From Ohtaekwangia sp036786105 (GTDB lineage Bacteria > Bacteroidota > Bacteroidia > Cytophagales > Cyclobacteriaceae): DNA of 64,000 nucleotides. Shown here piece by piece: positions 18,111 through 27,132 of the stretch. The position numbers and the translations under genes are program-made. Position 1 is the first letter of the stretch, and every line of letters begins with the position of its first letter. The DNA is taken from contig NZ_DAIQRQ010000011.1 in the NCBI RefSeq assembly GCF_036786105.1, positions 1 through 64,000 of the forward strand, given 5' to 3'. The notes below the pieces were generated by a model. The model did not search any database and was not told the DNA's origin. It saw only the letters and a list, made by a program, of their open reading frames with translations.

Positions 18111-19061
18111 CTATTCTATTGCCGCAGCTCTCCGCAGGCGATCGTTGATAGCGCGGCCCAATCCTGCTTCGGGGAGTAATTCTACCAATATATAGTCAAT
18201 TGGCATTTTGTCGAATGCCCGCAAAGCGGTGAACAGATTTTGTGCGGCTTCTTCGAGGTTGCCGGAAGGGGAGAGTATAAATTGAAAAGGCGAATTGAAG
18301 TCTGCCTGGAAGGTTAATAGCCCGGATGTATGAGCCGGGTATTGCTGTAGTAAATCTTCGATGGCACCGATAATCACTTTCTTCGCCGGAGCATAGTGAC
18401 TCTTCAATTGCCCGGGAGCCTTTGGATTGGAGGATGAATGCGCCTGTACCAGGACAGTGCCTGCCACAGCTTCAATTTGCTCCAGGCTTAATCCTCCCAT
18501 GCGATAAATTACAGTGACGTCATCATCAAATCCTACAATAGTTGACTCAATGCCTACGCTGCATGGGCCGCCATCTAATATATAGGCGATCTTGTTTCCG
18601 AGTTGTTCATTTACATGCTGCGGTGTTGTTGGGCTTACATACCCAAACGGGTTGGCGCTGGGGGCAGCCAGCGGAAATGGAAGCTCGTGTAGCAACTGGC
18701 GTGTAAGCGGATGATTGGGGCATCGAATGCCCACGGTATTCATTCCGGATGTTACCAGATCGGGTATAATTCTCTTCCTGGGTAGCAACAGTGTGAGTGG
18801 CCCCGGCCAGAATTGTTCAGCCAATCGGCGTGCAGGCTCCGGTATATTGGTTACGTAGGTCTGCGCTGTTTCGATATCGGACACGTGTACGATAAGCGGA
18901 TCGAAGTGAGGCCTGTTTTTAACTTCGAAGATTTTGGTAACAGAAGAAACATTCAGAGCATTGCCAGCCAGTCCATACACTGTTTCTGTAGGGATCGCTA
19001 CTACTTCACCTTGCTCCAGCAAAGTCTTGGCATATTGAATGTCCGTTCCGATTTCAGCCAT
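18111..19061 (-). CDS. L-threonylcarbamoyladenylate synthase (Sua5 type)
   Basis: A 316-residue enzyme making threonylcarbamoyl-AMP from Thr, bicarbonate and ATP, the first step of t6A37 tRNA modification. The YrdC/TsaC-like domain (about 1-200) has IPTETVYGLAGNA, the KNRPHFDPLIVHV substrate loop and SAPSANPFGYVSPT. The C-terminal Sua5 domain (about 225-316, with GQLKSHYAP) makes it the two-domain Sua5 form rather than short TsaC. A TAGCTTTG box starts only 6 bp upstream of the ATG, implying an mRNA with little or no leader. Confidence 0.95.
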   Translation of the reverse strand: MAEIGTDIQYAKTLLEQGEVVAIPTETVYGLAGNALNVSSVTKIFEVKNRPHFDPLIVHVSDIETAQTYVTNIPEPARRLAEQFWPGPLTLLLPRKRIIPDLVTSGMNTVGIRCPNHPLTRQLLHELPFPLAAPSANPFGYVSPTTPQHVNEQLGNKIAYILDGGPCSVGIESTIVGFDDDVTVIYRMGGLSLEQIEAVAGTVLVQAHSSSNPKAPGQLKSHYAPAKKVIIGAIEDLLQQYPAHTSGLLTFQADFNSPFQFILSPSGNLEEAAQNLFTALRAFDKMPIDYILVELLPEAGLGRAINDRLRRAAAIE

Positions 19062-19066
19062 GGCCG

Positions 19067-19074
19067 CAAAGCTA
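19067..19074 (-). promoter_or_regulatory. TAGCTTTG -7 box immediately before the Sua5 gene
   Basis: An exact TAnnTTTG match on the minus strand whose final G lies 6 nt from the ATG at 19061. With the usual distance to the start site, the transcript would begin at or next to the start codon. Confidence 0.55.
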
Positions 19075-19128
19075 AAATTTATTTGCTACCGTAGTGTAAA
19101 CAGAGTAAGTTGTATAGTATAATATTTT

Positions 19129-20037
19129 ATGAAGCGATGTCTGTTTGTGCTGTTACCGGTGCTCGTCTGCATCACAGCCACTGCCCAAAAAGAAGATAAA
19201 GTACTTCAGCGCAAACTGGAGGCACTCGTAAAAGACTTTCGGGGAGATGCTGGCATCTACGTTCGCAACCTGAAGACCGGAAAGACAGCCGCGATCCTGG
19301 CGGACAGTATATTTCCAACAGCATCCATGATAAAAGTGCCAATCATCATCGGTATCTTCAACAAGATCGAGAAAGGTGAGCTATCGTATGACACCCTGTT
19401 GACGTATAAGGATTCATTGCTATATCCGGGTGAAGATTTGTTGGGATCTTTCCGGAACGGAGAGAAGATTTCGCTCAAGGCTGTTCTCATGCTGATGATT
19501 ACCATGAGCGATAATACTGCAAGCTTGTGGTGCCAGTCACTCGCGGGAACCGGTATAGCAATCAACGCCTGGTTACAGGAAAATGGATTTCAACATACGC
19601 GTGTCAACTCACGTACACCCGGGCGTGAGGGTAATCGTACGAAATATGGCTGGGGGCAAACTACACCCCGTGAAATGGCCGGGCTGGTGGCGCGCATTCG
19701 CGAAGGAAACGTGATCAGCCCGCGGGCCAGTGAACGTATATACCGGAATATGATCCGTATTTATTGGGATACCGAGGCGCTTTCCCAAATACCGCCCTAT
19801 ATACAAACAGCATCCAAGCAAGGCGCAGTAAATCAGGCGCGATCGGAAGTGGTATTGGTCAACGCACCACATGGTGATTATGTCTTCTGTGTAGCAACCA
19901 AAAACCAGAAAGACGAAAGTTGGACAATGAACAACGAAGGCTGGGTGCTGATCCGCAAGGTGTCGTCTTTACTCTGGCATTATTTCGAACCAGATTCTCA
20001 TTGGAAGCCTGCCAAAGGTATAGAAGAGTGGTACTGA
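19129..20037 (+). CDS. Class A beta-lactamase-like serine hydrolase
   Basis: A 302-residue exported protein (signal peptide 1-20, ending ITATAQ) of the penicillin-binding/serine beta-lactamase fold. Motifs: SxxK as S66-M-I-K69, SDN at 127-129, and KQG at 230-232 where true class A enzymes have KTG or KSG. The omega-loop ExxLN is not recognisable (nearby TPGREGNR). It may be a beta-lactamase or a related peptidase/esterase; the changed third motif and missing omega-loop signature weaken a resistance call. No ampR-like regulator is adjacent. Confidence 0.85.
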   Translation: MKRCLFVLLPVLVCITATAQKEDKVLQRKLEALVKDFRGDAGIYVRNLKTGKTAAILADSIFPTASMIKVPIIIGIFNKIEKGELSYDTLLTYKDSLLYPGEDLLGSFRNGEKISLKAVLMLMITMSDNTASLWCQSLAGTGIAINAWLQENGFQHTRVNSRTPGREGNRTKYGWGQTTPREMAGLVARIREGNVISPRASERIYRNMIRIYWDTEALSQIPPYIQTASKQGAVNQARSEVVLVNAPHGDYVFCVATKNQKDESWTMNNEGWVLIRKVSSLLWHYFEPDSHWKPAKGIEEWY

Positions 20038-20110
20038 TCATTCTGCAGCTGCTGAATATACCATTTACCAGTATATATATCACGCACATTAAAACGTATC
20101 CTCGAATCAT

Positions 20111-20118
20111 TATCTTTG
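20111..20118 (+). promoter_or_regulatory. Candidate TATCTTTG -7 box
   Basis: Matches TAnnTTTG about 50 bp upstream of the small membrane protein at 20170. No TTG at the usual upstream spacing. Confidence 0.4.
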
Positions 20119-20169
20119 CCCAAAATTGAATCATCAACCTTAAACTTTTAACCTCGAACTTAAAAATCC

Positions 20170-20331
20170 ATGAGCAACAAAACCCGCAATATCCTCAAGA
20201 TCACCGCTATTATTCTCGTAGTGCTTACGCTGCTGATGCAATTTCACCTCATCGCGATTCCGGCTATAGCAGGCTATAAATACTGGATTGTGGTGGTTTC
20301 TTTTGGTTTGCTGCTCATTGCCGGCAAATAA
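20170..20331 (+). CDS. 53-residue membrane protein
   Basis: A short protein starting MSNKTRNILKITAIILVVLT with two hydrophobic helices (about residues 9-28 and 33-52) and ending LIAGK. Family not recognised. It overlaps or abuts the following peptidase-like gene, so the two are probably co-transcribed from the TATCTTTG box upstream. Confidence 0.6.
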   Translation: MSNKTRNILKITAIILVVLTLLMQFHLIAIPAIAGYKYWIVVVSFGLLLIAGK

Positions 20332-21163
20332 AGGATCTTTGCGACTGCCAATAAAAATTCTTGTTACCATTATTGGTTTTGCCATACTCACCATACTTAC
20401 GCAAGTAGGTGGCATAGTATTTCTTTTGGTGATTGGTATACAGGTGTTTGTAAAAACAAGAGTTCAATCGACCGGGGCGCGATACTTCGCTTTTGCCGGA
20501 GTATATATTGTGCTGTATAGTATCGTTTCTATTTTGGTTGTTCCGCCTCTTGCTCAAAAATTCGGACGTGTGCCATTACCCATGTATGGTGAGGTGCGAC
20601 CGTTGAATATAGTTACGTGTATCCTAAATCGACATTACGTGCGCCCTATGCTGCGCGAGGCGGTACTACAGTCAGCCGAGACCTTCAGAAAGCAGTATCC
20701 TGGGGCGGTAGTTAATTACCTGGATGGCTGTTTGCCTTTTTACAACGGCTTTCCATTGATGCCGCATTTAAGTCATAACGATGGTCGCAAACTGGATATC
20801 GCTTTCTTTTATATGAACGTTGCCGGTAAGCCACAATCTGATGCTCCTTCGTGGATCGGTTATGGTGTGTGTGAGAGGCCGCGTGCCGGTGAAGAGAATT
20901 ACCCGCTTCGGTGCCGTAATAAAGGTTACTGGCAGTATGGAATACTAGAGCAAATCGTGCCGCAGGGTAAGAAGTCACAGTTTATATTTGATGCACAGCG
21001 CACGGCTTTCCTGGTGAACATACTATCGAAACAAAGCAGTGTTCAAAAAATCTTTATAGAGCCACATCTTAAAATGCGGCTTCAACTAACCTCTCCCAAA
21101 GTGCGTTATCATGGTTGCCAGGCTGTTCGGCACGATGATCATGTTCACGTGCAAATTTACTAG
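20288..21163 (+). CDS. Membrane-anchored LAS-type (M15/M74-like) peptidase homologue
   Basis: A 291-residue protein with two N-terminal membrane helices (about 22-54 and 65-86) and a periplasmic domain. That domain carries LMPHLSHNDGRKLDIAFFY and, near the end, CQAVRHDDHVHVQ, matching the HxxxxxxD and HxH zinc ligands of LAS peptidases such as MepA. Peptidoglycan endopeptidase activity is plausible but unproven. The ATG at 20288 overlaps the upstream gene by 44 nt; a TTG at 20339, preceded by AAAGGA, is an alternative start that would remove the overlap. Confidence 0.72.
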   Translation: MWWFLLVCCSLPANKGSLRLPIKILVTIIGFAILTILTQVGGIVFLLVIGIQVFVKTRVQSTGARYFAFAGVYIVLYSIVSILVVPPLAQKFGRVPLPMYGEVRPLNIVTCILNRHYVRPMLREAVLQSAETFRKQYPGAVVNYLDGCLPFYNGFPLMPHLSHNDGRKLDIAFFYMNVAGKPQSDAPSWIGYGVCERPRAGEENYPLRCRNKGYWQYGILEQIVPQGKKSQFIFDAQRTAFLVNILSKQSSVQKIFIEPHLKMRLQLTSPKVRYHGCQAVRHDDHVHVQIY

Positions 21164-21173
21164 TGGTATATCA

Positions 21174-21716
21174 TCAGTATATCAACGCCTTTTGCTGCAT
21201 TCGCAGCATCGATTCCTGCGAGGTATAGCTACTCAACTGGTTTAATGGTATCCATTGCAAGTCGTGCGATTCTTCAGTGATCACCAACGCTTCTGCGGGG
21301 TTTGCTTCGAGCAGGAAACGAACATCGTAATGCCAATGCTCAGGAAAGTCGTTGCGGGCAGGAATGATGTGTATATCCAGATCAAATATACCAGGTGATA
21401 GTAATTTAAATTGCTTCACGCCGGTTTCTTCTTCTGCTTCGCGCAAAGCAACTGCAAAAACATTTTCATCACCATCGGCATGGCCACCAGGTTGCAGCCA
21501 TTTGTTCAGCTTGGCGTGATGTGTAAGCAGCACCGATTGCCGGGCAGCATCAATGATCCAGGCAGAACCTGTAATATGTCCGGGTAAATGATCGCGATGA
21601 AATGCACGGTCGTGCTGCAATAATTCCAGAAAACGGGAGATAAAAGACTTCTCTTTTTCAAATGAAGAAGTATATATATGGAGCGCATCCATGAGTGCTG
21701 CGCGCGTAAAATTCAT
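21174..21716 (-). CDS. Nudix hydrolase
   Basis: A 180-residue hydrolase of nucleoside diphosphates linked to another group. The Nudix box GX5EX7REUXEEXGU is complete, beginning at GHADGDE and ending REAEEETGV (about residues 77-99). The N-terminal 40 residues are an extension found in some family members. Substrate cannot be inferred. Convergent with the peptidase-like gene, with only 10 bp between stops. Confidence 0.92.
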   Translation of the reverse strand: MNFTRAALMDALHIYTSSFEKEKSFISRFLELLQHDRAFHRDHLPGHITGSAWIIDAARQSVLLTHHAKLNKWLQPGGHADGDENVFAVALREAEEETGVKQFKLLSPGIFDLDIHIIPARNDFPEHWHYDVRFLLEANPAEALVITEESHDLQWIPLNQLSSYTSQESMLRMQQKALIY

Positions 21717-21827
21717 TTGGTGAGCTTGTATAATGGTTTATCCATACCAGGCAGGAAGCAAGAGCCTTCGTTCCCTGCCGTATTGTTTTTACATCGTTGC
21801 AAACTGCTGATAGCGTCAGTATAAAGT

Positions 21828-22175
21828 CTACTGAATTACGATTGTAACCTTGTTGATGCGGTTTGCTTCCAGTTTCCCGGTTTGTTCGCCACCACCTGTA
21901 TTGTCTTTATCATCCTTACGGGCAATCACATAGTACGAAATCGATTTCAGGTCTTTGAATTTTACAACGCCTTTGGCATCGGTTTTACCTTCGGCTACTG
22001 GGTTTGTTTCGGCCTTGTAATCATCTTCTGTTTCGAATAACTGCACAGTTACACCTTGCTCGGTGTTGCCCAGCTCATTGCGAATGGTGATCGATATCTG
22101 CGTTTTGATCAGTTGAAAGCTCAGCATGAACAGGATAAAAGAAACAGCCGCCAGAGATCGTATGATGGTCTTCAT
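21828..22175 (-). CDS. Exported carboxypeptidase-regulatory-like domain protein
   Basis: A 115-residue protein with an N-terminal signal or anchor helix (about 5-23) and one beta-rich domain (ITIRNELGNTEQGVTVQLFE, TDAKGVVKFKDLKSISYYV). The pattern matches small Ig-like folds of the CarboxypepD_reg/CNA-B kind found in Bacteroidota surface proteins. No enzymatic residues. It may be periplasmic or surface-exposed; partner unknown. Confidence 0.7.
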   Translation of the reverse strand: MKTIIRSLAAVSFILFMLSFQLIKTQISITIRNELGNTEQGVTVQLFETEDDYKAETNPVAEGKTDAKGVVKFKDLKSISYYVIARKDDKDNTGGGEQTGKLEANRINKVTIVIQ

Positions 22176-22748
22176 AATCAGTTGTGAGTTAAATGAAAAT
22201 TACAAAATGTGAATGCAACGTTACAAAAAGCCTGCCTAGACCACAAGTCACATGCGTTCATCGTGCAGGCATGTAGTTGATCATGAGTTGCTTAGGAGCA
22301 ATGTAAGCATATTGCAAACGTAATGGGTTGGAGGTTATTTCAGAAAAATGATATGGGTGACAATACCCCGGCATTGTGTTAAACGACCGACCAAGTACCG
22401 CTCCAGAATTTGACAACGTTATTATGGTCGATATTCTGCAGGGCATAGCAGATACCATGAACATGAGTAACTTAATTAGTGGTATAAATAACATTTATTA
22501 GGGTGTTATTTTTGGATATATATACCTATGTATTAGGTATGTTGTTGAAGATTATCAGCCAGGTGTTTAATTTATTTTTTGTACAGGTTACTTCAATCTT
22601 TATTTAGTATCTAGCTATAAAAAATTAGACCAGCAGTGAATGAAAGTATATTTACTTACTACGCCCGATGAATTTTGACTTTTAAAAAGCTTTCGGTAAA
22701 CACGGATAGCTTGTTCAAAATTCTCCACTGACTACAAATAAGATTATC
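22176..22748. other. Gene-free stretch
   Basis: About 570 bp with high A/T content, containing TATA-rich words such as GGATATATATACC near 22513. A 78-codon frame on the minus strand (22258-22494) has no recognisable family and unlikely composition. No terminator or -7 box was found with confidence. Confidence 0.45.
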
Positions 22749-23669
22749 ATGCAAAGGTTTGTACTGTTATCCAGGGCATTATTTGTCCTGATGGCGAGTT
22801 TTACTCATTTTTTATATGCACAAGATCAATGTGCTGTAGTGGGGTGGGCCAGTGAGAACGGTGGAGTTTCAGGAGGTGGTACGACCACCGCTACAGTCGT
22901 TACCACCGATAGCGATCTGAAAGTTGCCAATTTTCTGCCTGCTTATACGCTTACGACTACAACTTCGCCTACTGGCGGAGGAACTATAAACGGTGCAGGA
23001 ACCTATAAATCCGGAACTATAGTGACGCCTACGGCTACACCAGCTTCAGGATATATTTTTACAGGCTGGAGCGGTGGTGCATCCGGCACCTCTACTTCCA
23101 TAACAGTAACGATGAATAGTAACCAATCCGTCACAGGCAATTTCCAGGCACAAATAACAGTGCCTACTAAATATACACTAAGCACTACGGCTATACCCGG
23201 CGGTGGTGGTACGATCCTCGGTGGAGGAACGTATAATGAGGGTACTGCAGTGATGGTAACCGTTACACCTGCTACAGGGTATACCTTTACCGGGTGGAGC
23301 GGAGATATAACCGATACATCGCCATCGGTAACGATAACCATGAACAGCAATAAATCTATTGCTGCCAATTTTCAGACACAAAACAATATAGGTGTTATTG
23401 TAAGGCCCGAGAAACTTTTTTCTCCTGACAATCGGGGAAACGTAGGCGCAGAAAAATGGGTAATTGAAAACGCTCACCTCCTGGATGGATGCGAGATCGG
23501 TATCTACAACCGGCAAGGGCAGAAAGTATACTCATCCATTGGTTACCCTACACCCTGGGACGGAACAGTAGATGGGAAGCAACTTCCTGATGGAGCCTAC
23601 TTTTACATCATTCGCTATACTGATAATCAAAAACAAACCGGCAGTGTAACCATTGCCAGATTAAAATGA
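22749..23669 (+). CDS. Secreted InlB-like repeat protein with gliding-type C-terminal domain
   Basis: A 306-residue T9SS type B cargo protein. Signal peptide about 1-24. Two copies of a roughly 75-residue Listeria-Bacteroides (InlB B-like) repeat follow: YTLTTTTSPTGGGTINGAGT...GWSGG and YTLSTTAIPGGGGTILGGGT...GWSGD. Residues about 218-306 resemble the gliding-motility-associated (CHU_C) domain: RPEKLFSPDNRGN, IYNRQGQKVY, PWDGTVDGKQLPDGAYFYII. Its stop overlaps the start of the next PorP/SprF gene by 4 nt (ATGA), so the two are translated together and very likely function together at the outer membrane. Confidence 0.9.
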   Translation: MQRFVLLSRALFVLMASFTHFLYAQDQCAVVGWASENGGVSGGGTTTATVVTTDSDLKVANFLPAYTLTTTTSPTGGGTINGAGTYKSGTIVTPTATPASGYIFTGWSGGASGTSTSITVTMNSNQSVTGNFQAQITVPTKYTLSTTAIPGGGGTILGGGTYNEGTAVMVTVTPATGYTFTGWSGDITDTSPSVTITMNSNKSIAANFQTQNNIGVIVRPEKLFSPDNRGNVGAEKWVIENAHLLDGCEIGIYNRQGQKVYSSIGYPTPWDGTVDGKQLPDGAYFYIIRYTDNQKQTGSVTIARLK

Positions 23670-25087
23670 AATCACCTCTACTCAAAACACTACTGGTATT
23701 TACCGGTCTGTTCTTATCGGGATACGGAAATATACAAGCGCAGCAGAGCTTAGTATACAGCCATTATTTTCTGAATCCCTTTTTATACAATCCTTCCTTC
23801 GTGGCTCCCAATGGATACACAGAATTATACCTCAACTATAGAAATCAATGGGCCGGCATCCAAGGGGCTCCCGTTACGGAAACCGTAAGTTTGCACGTGC
23901 CGCTGAGCTATAAAATGGGAATGGCTTTTACGGGTTATCAGGATAAAGCAGGCGTACTGAAAACAACAACCGGTCTTGTAACTTTTGCATACCAGGTATA
24001 TTTAGGAAACAGTATACGTGATGATCATAAAATTGGATTTGGCTTGTCGGCAGGAGTGAAAAGCACTTCGATTAACGGAGGTGATGCGTACGCCAACGAT
24101 CCGGTTAACGGAACAACTTCTTCGTTCGATGGCCAGTTTGGTATACATTACCAACGGAAGAATTTTAAATTAGGCTTTGCTATACCTCAGCTTTTCAAGA
24201 CCTACGTTGCTTCTCAGCAGGATTTTAATAAAGTGGGAGTGAAACAGGTAAAGACTACTATTACATCTGCCAGTTACACCATTCAGCTCAGCAGCCGACT
24301 TGCTTTTGAGCCGATCGTGACCTATCGTACCTATGAAAATACACCAAGCCAATTTGAAGGATTGGGTGTATTTCATATCGATAATATAGCATGGTTTGGC
24401 GGCTCCTACCGACAGGATTACGGTGCAACCGCCTTTGTTGGTGTTAACGTAAAGGATAAGCTGAAGCTAGGGTATGCGTATGAGTTTGCACCAAGCCAGG
24501 TAAATGCGTTGGGTAATGGAACACACGAGATGCAATTGATATTGCGACTAGGAAAGAAGAAAGAAAGACCTCATGGAAAAATTAAAACAAAGATAAAAGA
24601 GGTTGCCGCCAGAGCCGTTGAGAATGATAATGATGAAGCGCCACAGGCGAAGGAGGACAAGGCTAAAGTAGAAAAGACTAAAGAGGAAGCGCCCTCAGCG
24701 CCCGCAAGCGAATTGCCATCCAAAGCCAAAGAGGTAACAACGCAGCAGGCAACGGTACAGACGCAGCCGGTAACGTCTGCTATTGTTCATAAAGACACCG
24801 AACCTGCGAAGAAAGACGCTGTCAAATCGCTCTCCGGAAATGCGTTGCCGCCGGGTCACTATGTAGTTGTAGGGGCGTTTCGTTCTTCCGTAAATGCCAA
24901 GAACTACGCACGCACGCTGAGGCGGGCTGCCTATCCAGCTGAAATTGCTTTCTATCCGGAGAAAAGTTACTACATCGTGCACTTGGCCAATGCGCCAACA
25001 TTACCGGAAGCACAGGAGCTTCGAAATAAATATCGACAGATGTCGCGCTATACTTTTCGTGATACGTGGATATTGATTATAGAATAA
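23666..25087 (+). CDS. PorP/SprF-family T9SS membrane protein fused to a SPOR domain
   Basis: A 473-residue protein. A signal peptide ends near SGYGNIQAQ. Residues about 28-300 form the PorP/SprF outer-membrane barrel-like domain (YSHYFLNPFLYNPSFVAPNG, NYRNQWAGIQGAP, GFGLSAGVKSTSINGGDAY). A Lys/Glu/Ala-rich linker of about 100 residues follows. The last 75 residues are a SPOR peptidoglycan-binding domain (GHYVVVGAFRSSVNAKNYAR, YYIVHLANAPTLPEAQELRNK). PorP/SprF proteins associate with type B-sorted adhesins; the overlapping upstream gene encodes one. The SPOR tail could tether the complex to the cell wall. Confidence 0.92.
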   Translation: MKSPLLKTLLVFTGLFLSGYGNIQAQQSLVYSHYFLNPFLYNPSFVAPNGYTELYLNYRNQWAGIQGAPVTETVSLHVPLSYKMGMAFTGYQDKAGVLKTTTGLVTFAYQVYLGNSIRDDHKIGFGLSAGVKSTSINGGDAYANDPVNGTTSSFDGQFGIHYQRKNFKLGFAIPQLFKTYVASQQDFNKVGVKQVKTTITSASYTIQLSSRLAFEPIVTYRTYENTPSQFEGLGVFHIDNIAWFGGSYRQDYGATAFVGVNVKDKLKLGYAYEFAPSQVNALGNGTHEMQLILRLGKKKERPHGKIKTKIKEVAARAVENDNDEAPQAKEDKAKVEKTKEEAPSAPASELPSKAKEVTTQQATVQTQPVTSAIVHKDTEPAKKDAVKSLSGNALPPGHYVVVGAFRSSVNAKNYARTLRRAAYPAEIAFYPEKSYYIVHLANAPTLPEAQELRNKYRQMSRYTFRDTWILIIE

Positions 25088-25111
25088 GGCAGTAGTGTTT
25101 GGTGAGCGTAT

Positions 25112-25154
25112 AAAAATGAAGGCTGCGCGATTGTTCGCAGCCTTCATTTTTTTT
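25112..25154. terminator. Bidirectional terminator between PorP/SprF and GH20 genes
   Basis: A stem of about 15 bp (AAAATGAAGGCTGCG with its complement), 8-nt loop, then T8 on the plus strand. The minus strand reading also ends in T, so it can serve both convergent genes. Confidence 0.85.
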
Positions 25155-25177
25155 GTGACCTATAGAGATATAGCGTA

Positions 25178-26821
25178 TCACTTCTTCGTGGCTAAGTTCA
25201 GGCTATCAATTTCTTTTTGGATGTGTTTCGCATAATTTACTTTCCAGTCATCAAGTCGTTTGAAATGCGTATCCATACGAGTCAGGAAGTCGGTATAGTC
25301 GCGGCTTTCTTTTGGCGACCAGACTACTTCTGCCATGGCACAGGCACGCGGATATACCATGTATTCTACGTGATCGCTGGTGGGTATATATTCTGTCCAT
25401 ACATTGGCTTGTGCGCCCAGCACGTGCTTTGCTTCTTCTGCTGTTAACTGCGATGGAACCGGTTCATACGAGTATACAATCTTCACAGGTAAATAACCAC
25501 CAATCGCCAGCGGCTCTGATTTCGTTGTATCCTGGTAGTGATCGAAGTAACACCACTTGCCGGGCGTCATGATCACATCATGATTTTGTCTGGCTGCTGC
25601 TATACCACCTTCTTCTCCGCGCCAGCTCATGACTGTAGCATTTGGAGCAAGACCACCTTCCAGGATTTCATCCCAGCCAATGATCTGACGGTTTTTTCCA
25701 TTCAGGTATTTTTCCATGCGCTGTATAAAGTAACTCTGAAGCTCATGTGCATTCTTCAGCTTTTCAGTTTTCATGCGCTTCTGGCAGTGCGGACACTTTT
25801 CCCATTTTGTCTTCGGGCACTCATCGCCACCGATATGTATATATTGACTTGGAAAGAGCTCAACAACTTCATCGAGCACACCTTCGAGGAACTGGAAGGT
25901 TTCTTCTTTACCAGCACAGAACACATCATCAAAAACTCCCCATGATGTAGCAGTTTGATAAGGGCCGCCGGTACAGCCTAAATCCGGATAAGCAGCCAGT
26001 GCAGCCAGCGCATGACCTGGCAATTCAATCTCCGGTATAATCGTTACATAGCGATCCGCGGCATACTTCACTATGTCTTTCACTTCATCTTGCGTAAAAT
26101 AACCGCCATAGCGTTTGCCATCAAAACTGGCGCCCTCGCGCTGTGCCGTGCCTGCATGACCAATGGCTGTTTCTTTTCGGTATGCACCGATCTCCTGCAG
26201 CCTGGGATATTTTTTGATTTCAATGCGCCACCCCTGATCTTCCGTAAGATGCCAGTGGAAGCGATTGAACTTATGATGCGCGAGCAGATCTATATATTTC
26301 TTGATGAAGTCTGGAGAAAATGTATGACGACCTACATCAAGGTGAAGTCCGCGATAAGCGAAGCGTGGATAGTCGGTGATTGTTACAAACGGAATTTCTT
26401 TTCCGTTCTCCGGGATCAGTTGAAGCAATGTTTGTGCTCCATAAAACAATCCGGCACCGTTGTTGGCTTGTATACTTACGCCCTTTTCATCGACAGCGAG
26501 TTTATAGCCTTCTTTGTGAAGCGTTGAGTCTTCTACCGTAAATAACGATATCTTATTTTTATCATCTGAAAACTCTGCAATAGTAGCGTTGATATTCTTC
26601 GACTTGAGAAATTCTGCCAGTAGTTCGCCTACATTTTTTTCATCGGCAGATTTAGCAATGATCGCAACCGACTGGTCCCAATGTATATAGTCGTTTCCAG
26701 GTGTTAATAATACTGGTTTAGGAATAATGCCGGGTATAACCACAGCAGTTTTGTTCTCTTCTTTCTTTGCACAGGCCGCAAACAATAGCAGCGCCATGAA
26801 AGCATAGGTTATTTTTTGCAT
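25178..26821 (-). CDS. Beta-N-acetylhexosaminidase (GH20), lipoprotein
   Basis: A 547-residue glycoside hydrolase family 20 enzyme removing terminal GlcNAc or GalNAc. A lipoprotein signal (MALLLFAAC, Cys about residue 17) predicts membrane anchoring in the periplasm or at the surface. Residues about 30-145 form the GH20b-type N-terminal domain and about 150-500 the catalytic barrel: GLHLDVGRHTFSP, FNRFHWHLTEDQGWRIEIK, IPEIELPGHA and HIGGDECPKTKW with the catalytic Asp-Glu pair. Likely role: chitin or peptidoglycan fragment breakdown. Monocistronic. Confidence 0.96.
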   Translation of the reverse strand: MQKITYAFMALLLFAACAKKEENKTAVVIPGIIPKPVLLTPGNDYIHWDQSVAIIAKSADEKNVGELLAEFLKSKNINATIAEFSDDKNKISLFTVEDSTLHKEGYKLAVDEKGVSIQANNGAGLFYGAQTLLQLIPENGKEIPFVTITDYPRFAYRGLHLDVGRHTFSPDFIKKYIDLLAHHKFNRFHWHLTEDQGWRIEIKKYPRLQEIGAYRKETAIGHAGTAQREGASFDGKRYGGYFTQDEVKDIVKYAADRYVTIIPEIELPGHALAALAAYPDLGCTGGPYQTATSWGVFDDVFCAGKEETFQFLEGVLDEVVELFPSQYIHIGGDECPKTKWEKCPHCQKRMKTEKLKNAHELQSYFIQRMEKYLNGKNRQIIGWDEILEGGLAPNATVMSWRGEEGGIAAARQNHDVIMTPGKWCYFDHYQDTTKSEPLAIGGYLPVKIVYSYEPVPSQLTAEEAKHVLGAQANVWTEYIPTSDHVEYMVYPRACAMAEVVWSPKESRDYTDFLTRMDTHFKRLDDWKVNYAKHIQKEIDSLNLATKK

Positions 26822-27132
26822 GGTGTCGAGTGATTGGTTTTATACATAAGTAGACAAACAAATTCCAATAACCAACCAAATCGAAAAGTGTGTCCGTGTG
26901 CTTTGGATGGCTGGTTGAGGAATTATAGGATTGGAAGAAAATCAGATTAGAGAGCGATGTGATTGGAAGATTGGAAAATTGAAAAATTGGAAGATTTAGA
27001 AGTGCTGATAATTTTCAAAACGTCTGCAAATCCTGTGCAACTGAAAGTGCTCCAATAAAAAAATGCCAGGAGTACCCCGGCATTTCAATTTCTAAATTTT
27101 ATAATCTTTCAATTTTTCAATCTTCTCCAACA
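26822..27132. repeat. Gene-free stretch with GGAAGATTGG-type repeats (family D)
   Basis: Around 26930-27000 the sequence repeats variants of GGAAGATTGGAAAATTG and AATTGGAAGATTT. Reverse-complement forms (AATCTTTCAATTTTTCAATC) appear at about 27100-27125, so the two blocks could pair over the terminator between them. No coding frame is supported. Confidence 0.55.
27057..27085 (-). terminator. Terminator of the giant gliding-type protein gene
   Basis: On the minus strand, AAATGCC pairs with GGCATTT across a loop that can pair further (GG with CC), followed by a run of T. Confidence 0.65.

Noticed and set aside
22258..22494. Open frame of 78 codons in the gap before the InlB-like gene
   Set aside because: Composition is not protein-like, there is no family match, and no promoter or terminator supports it.
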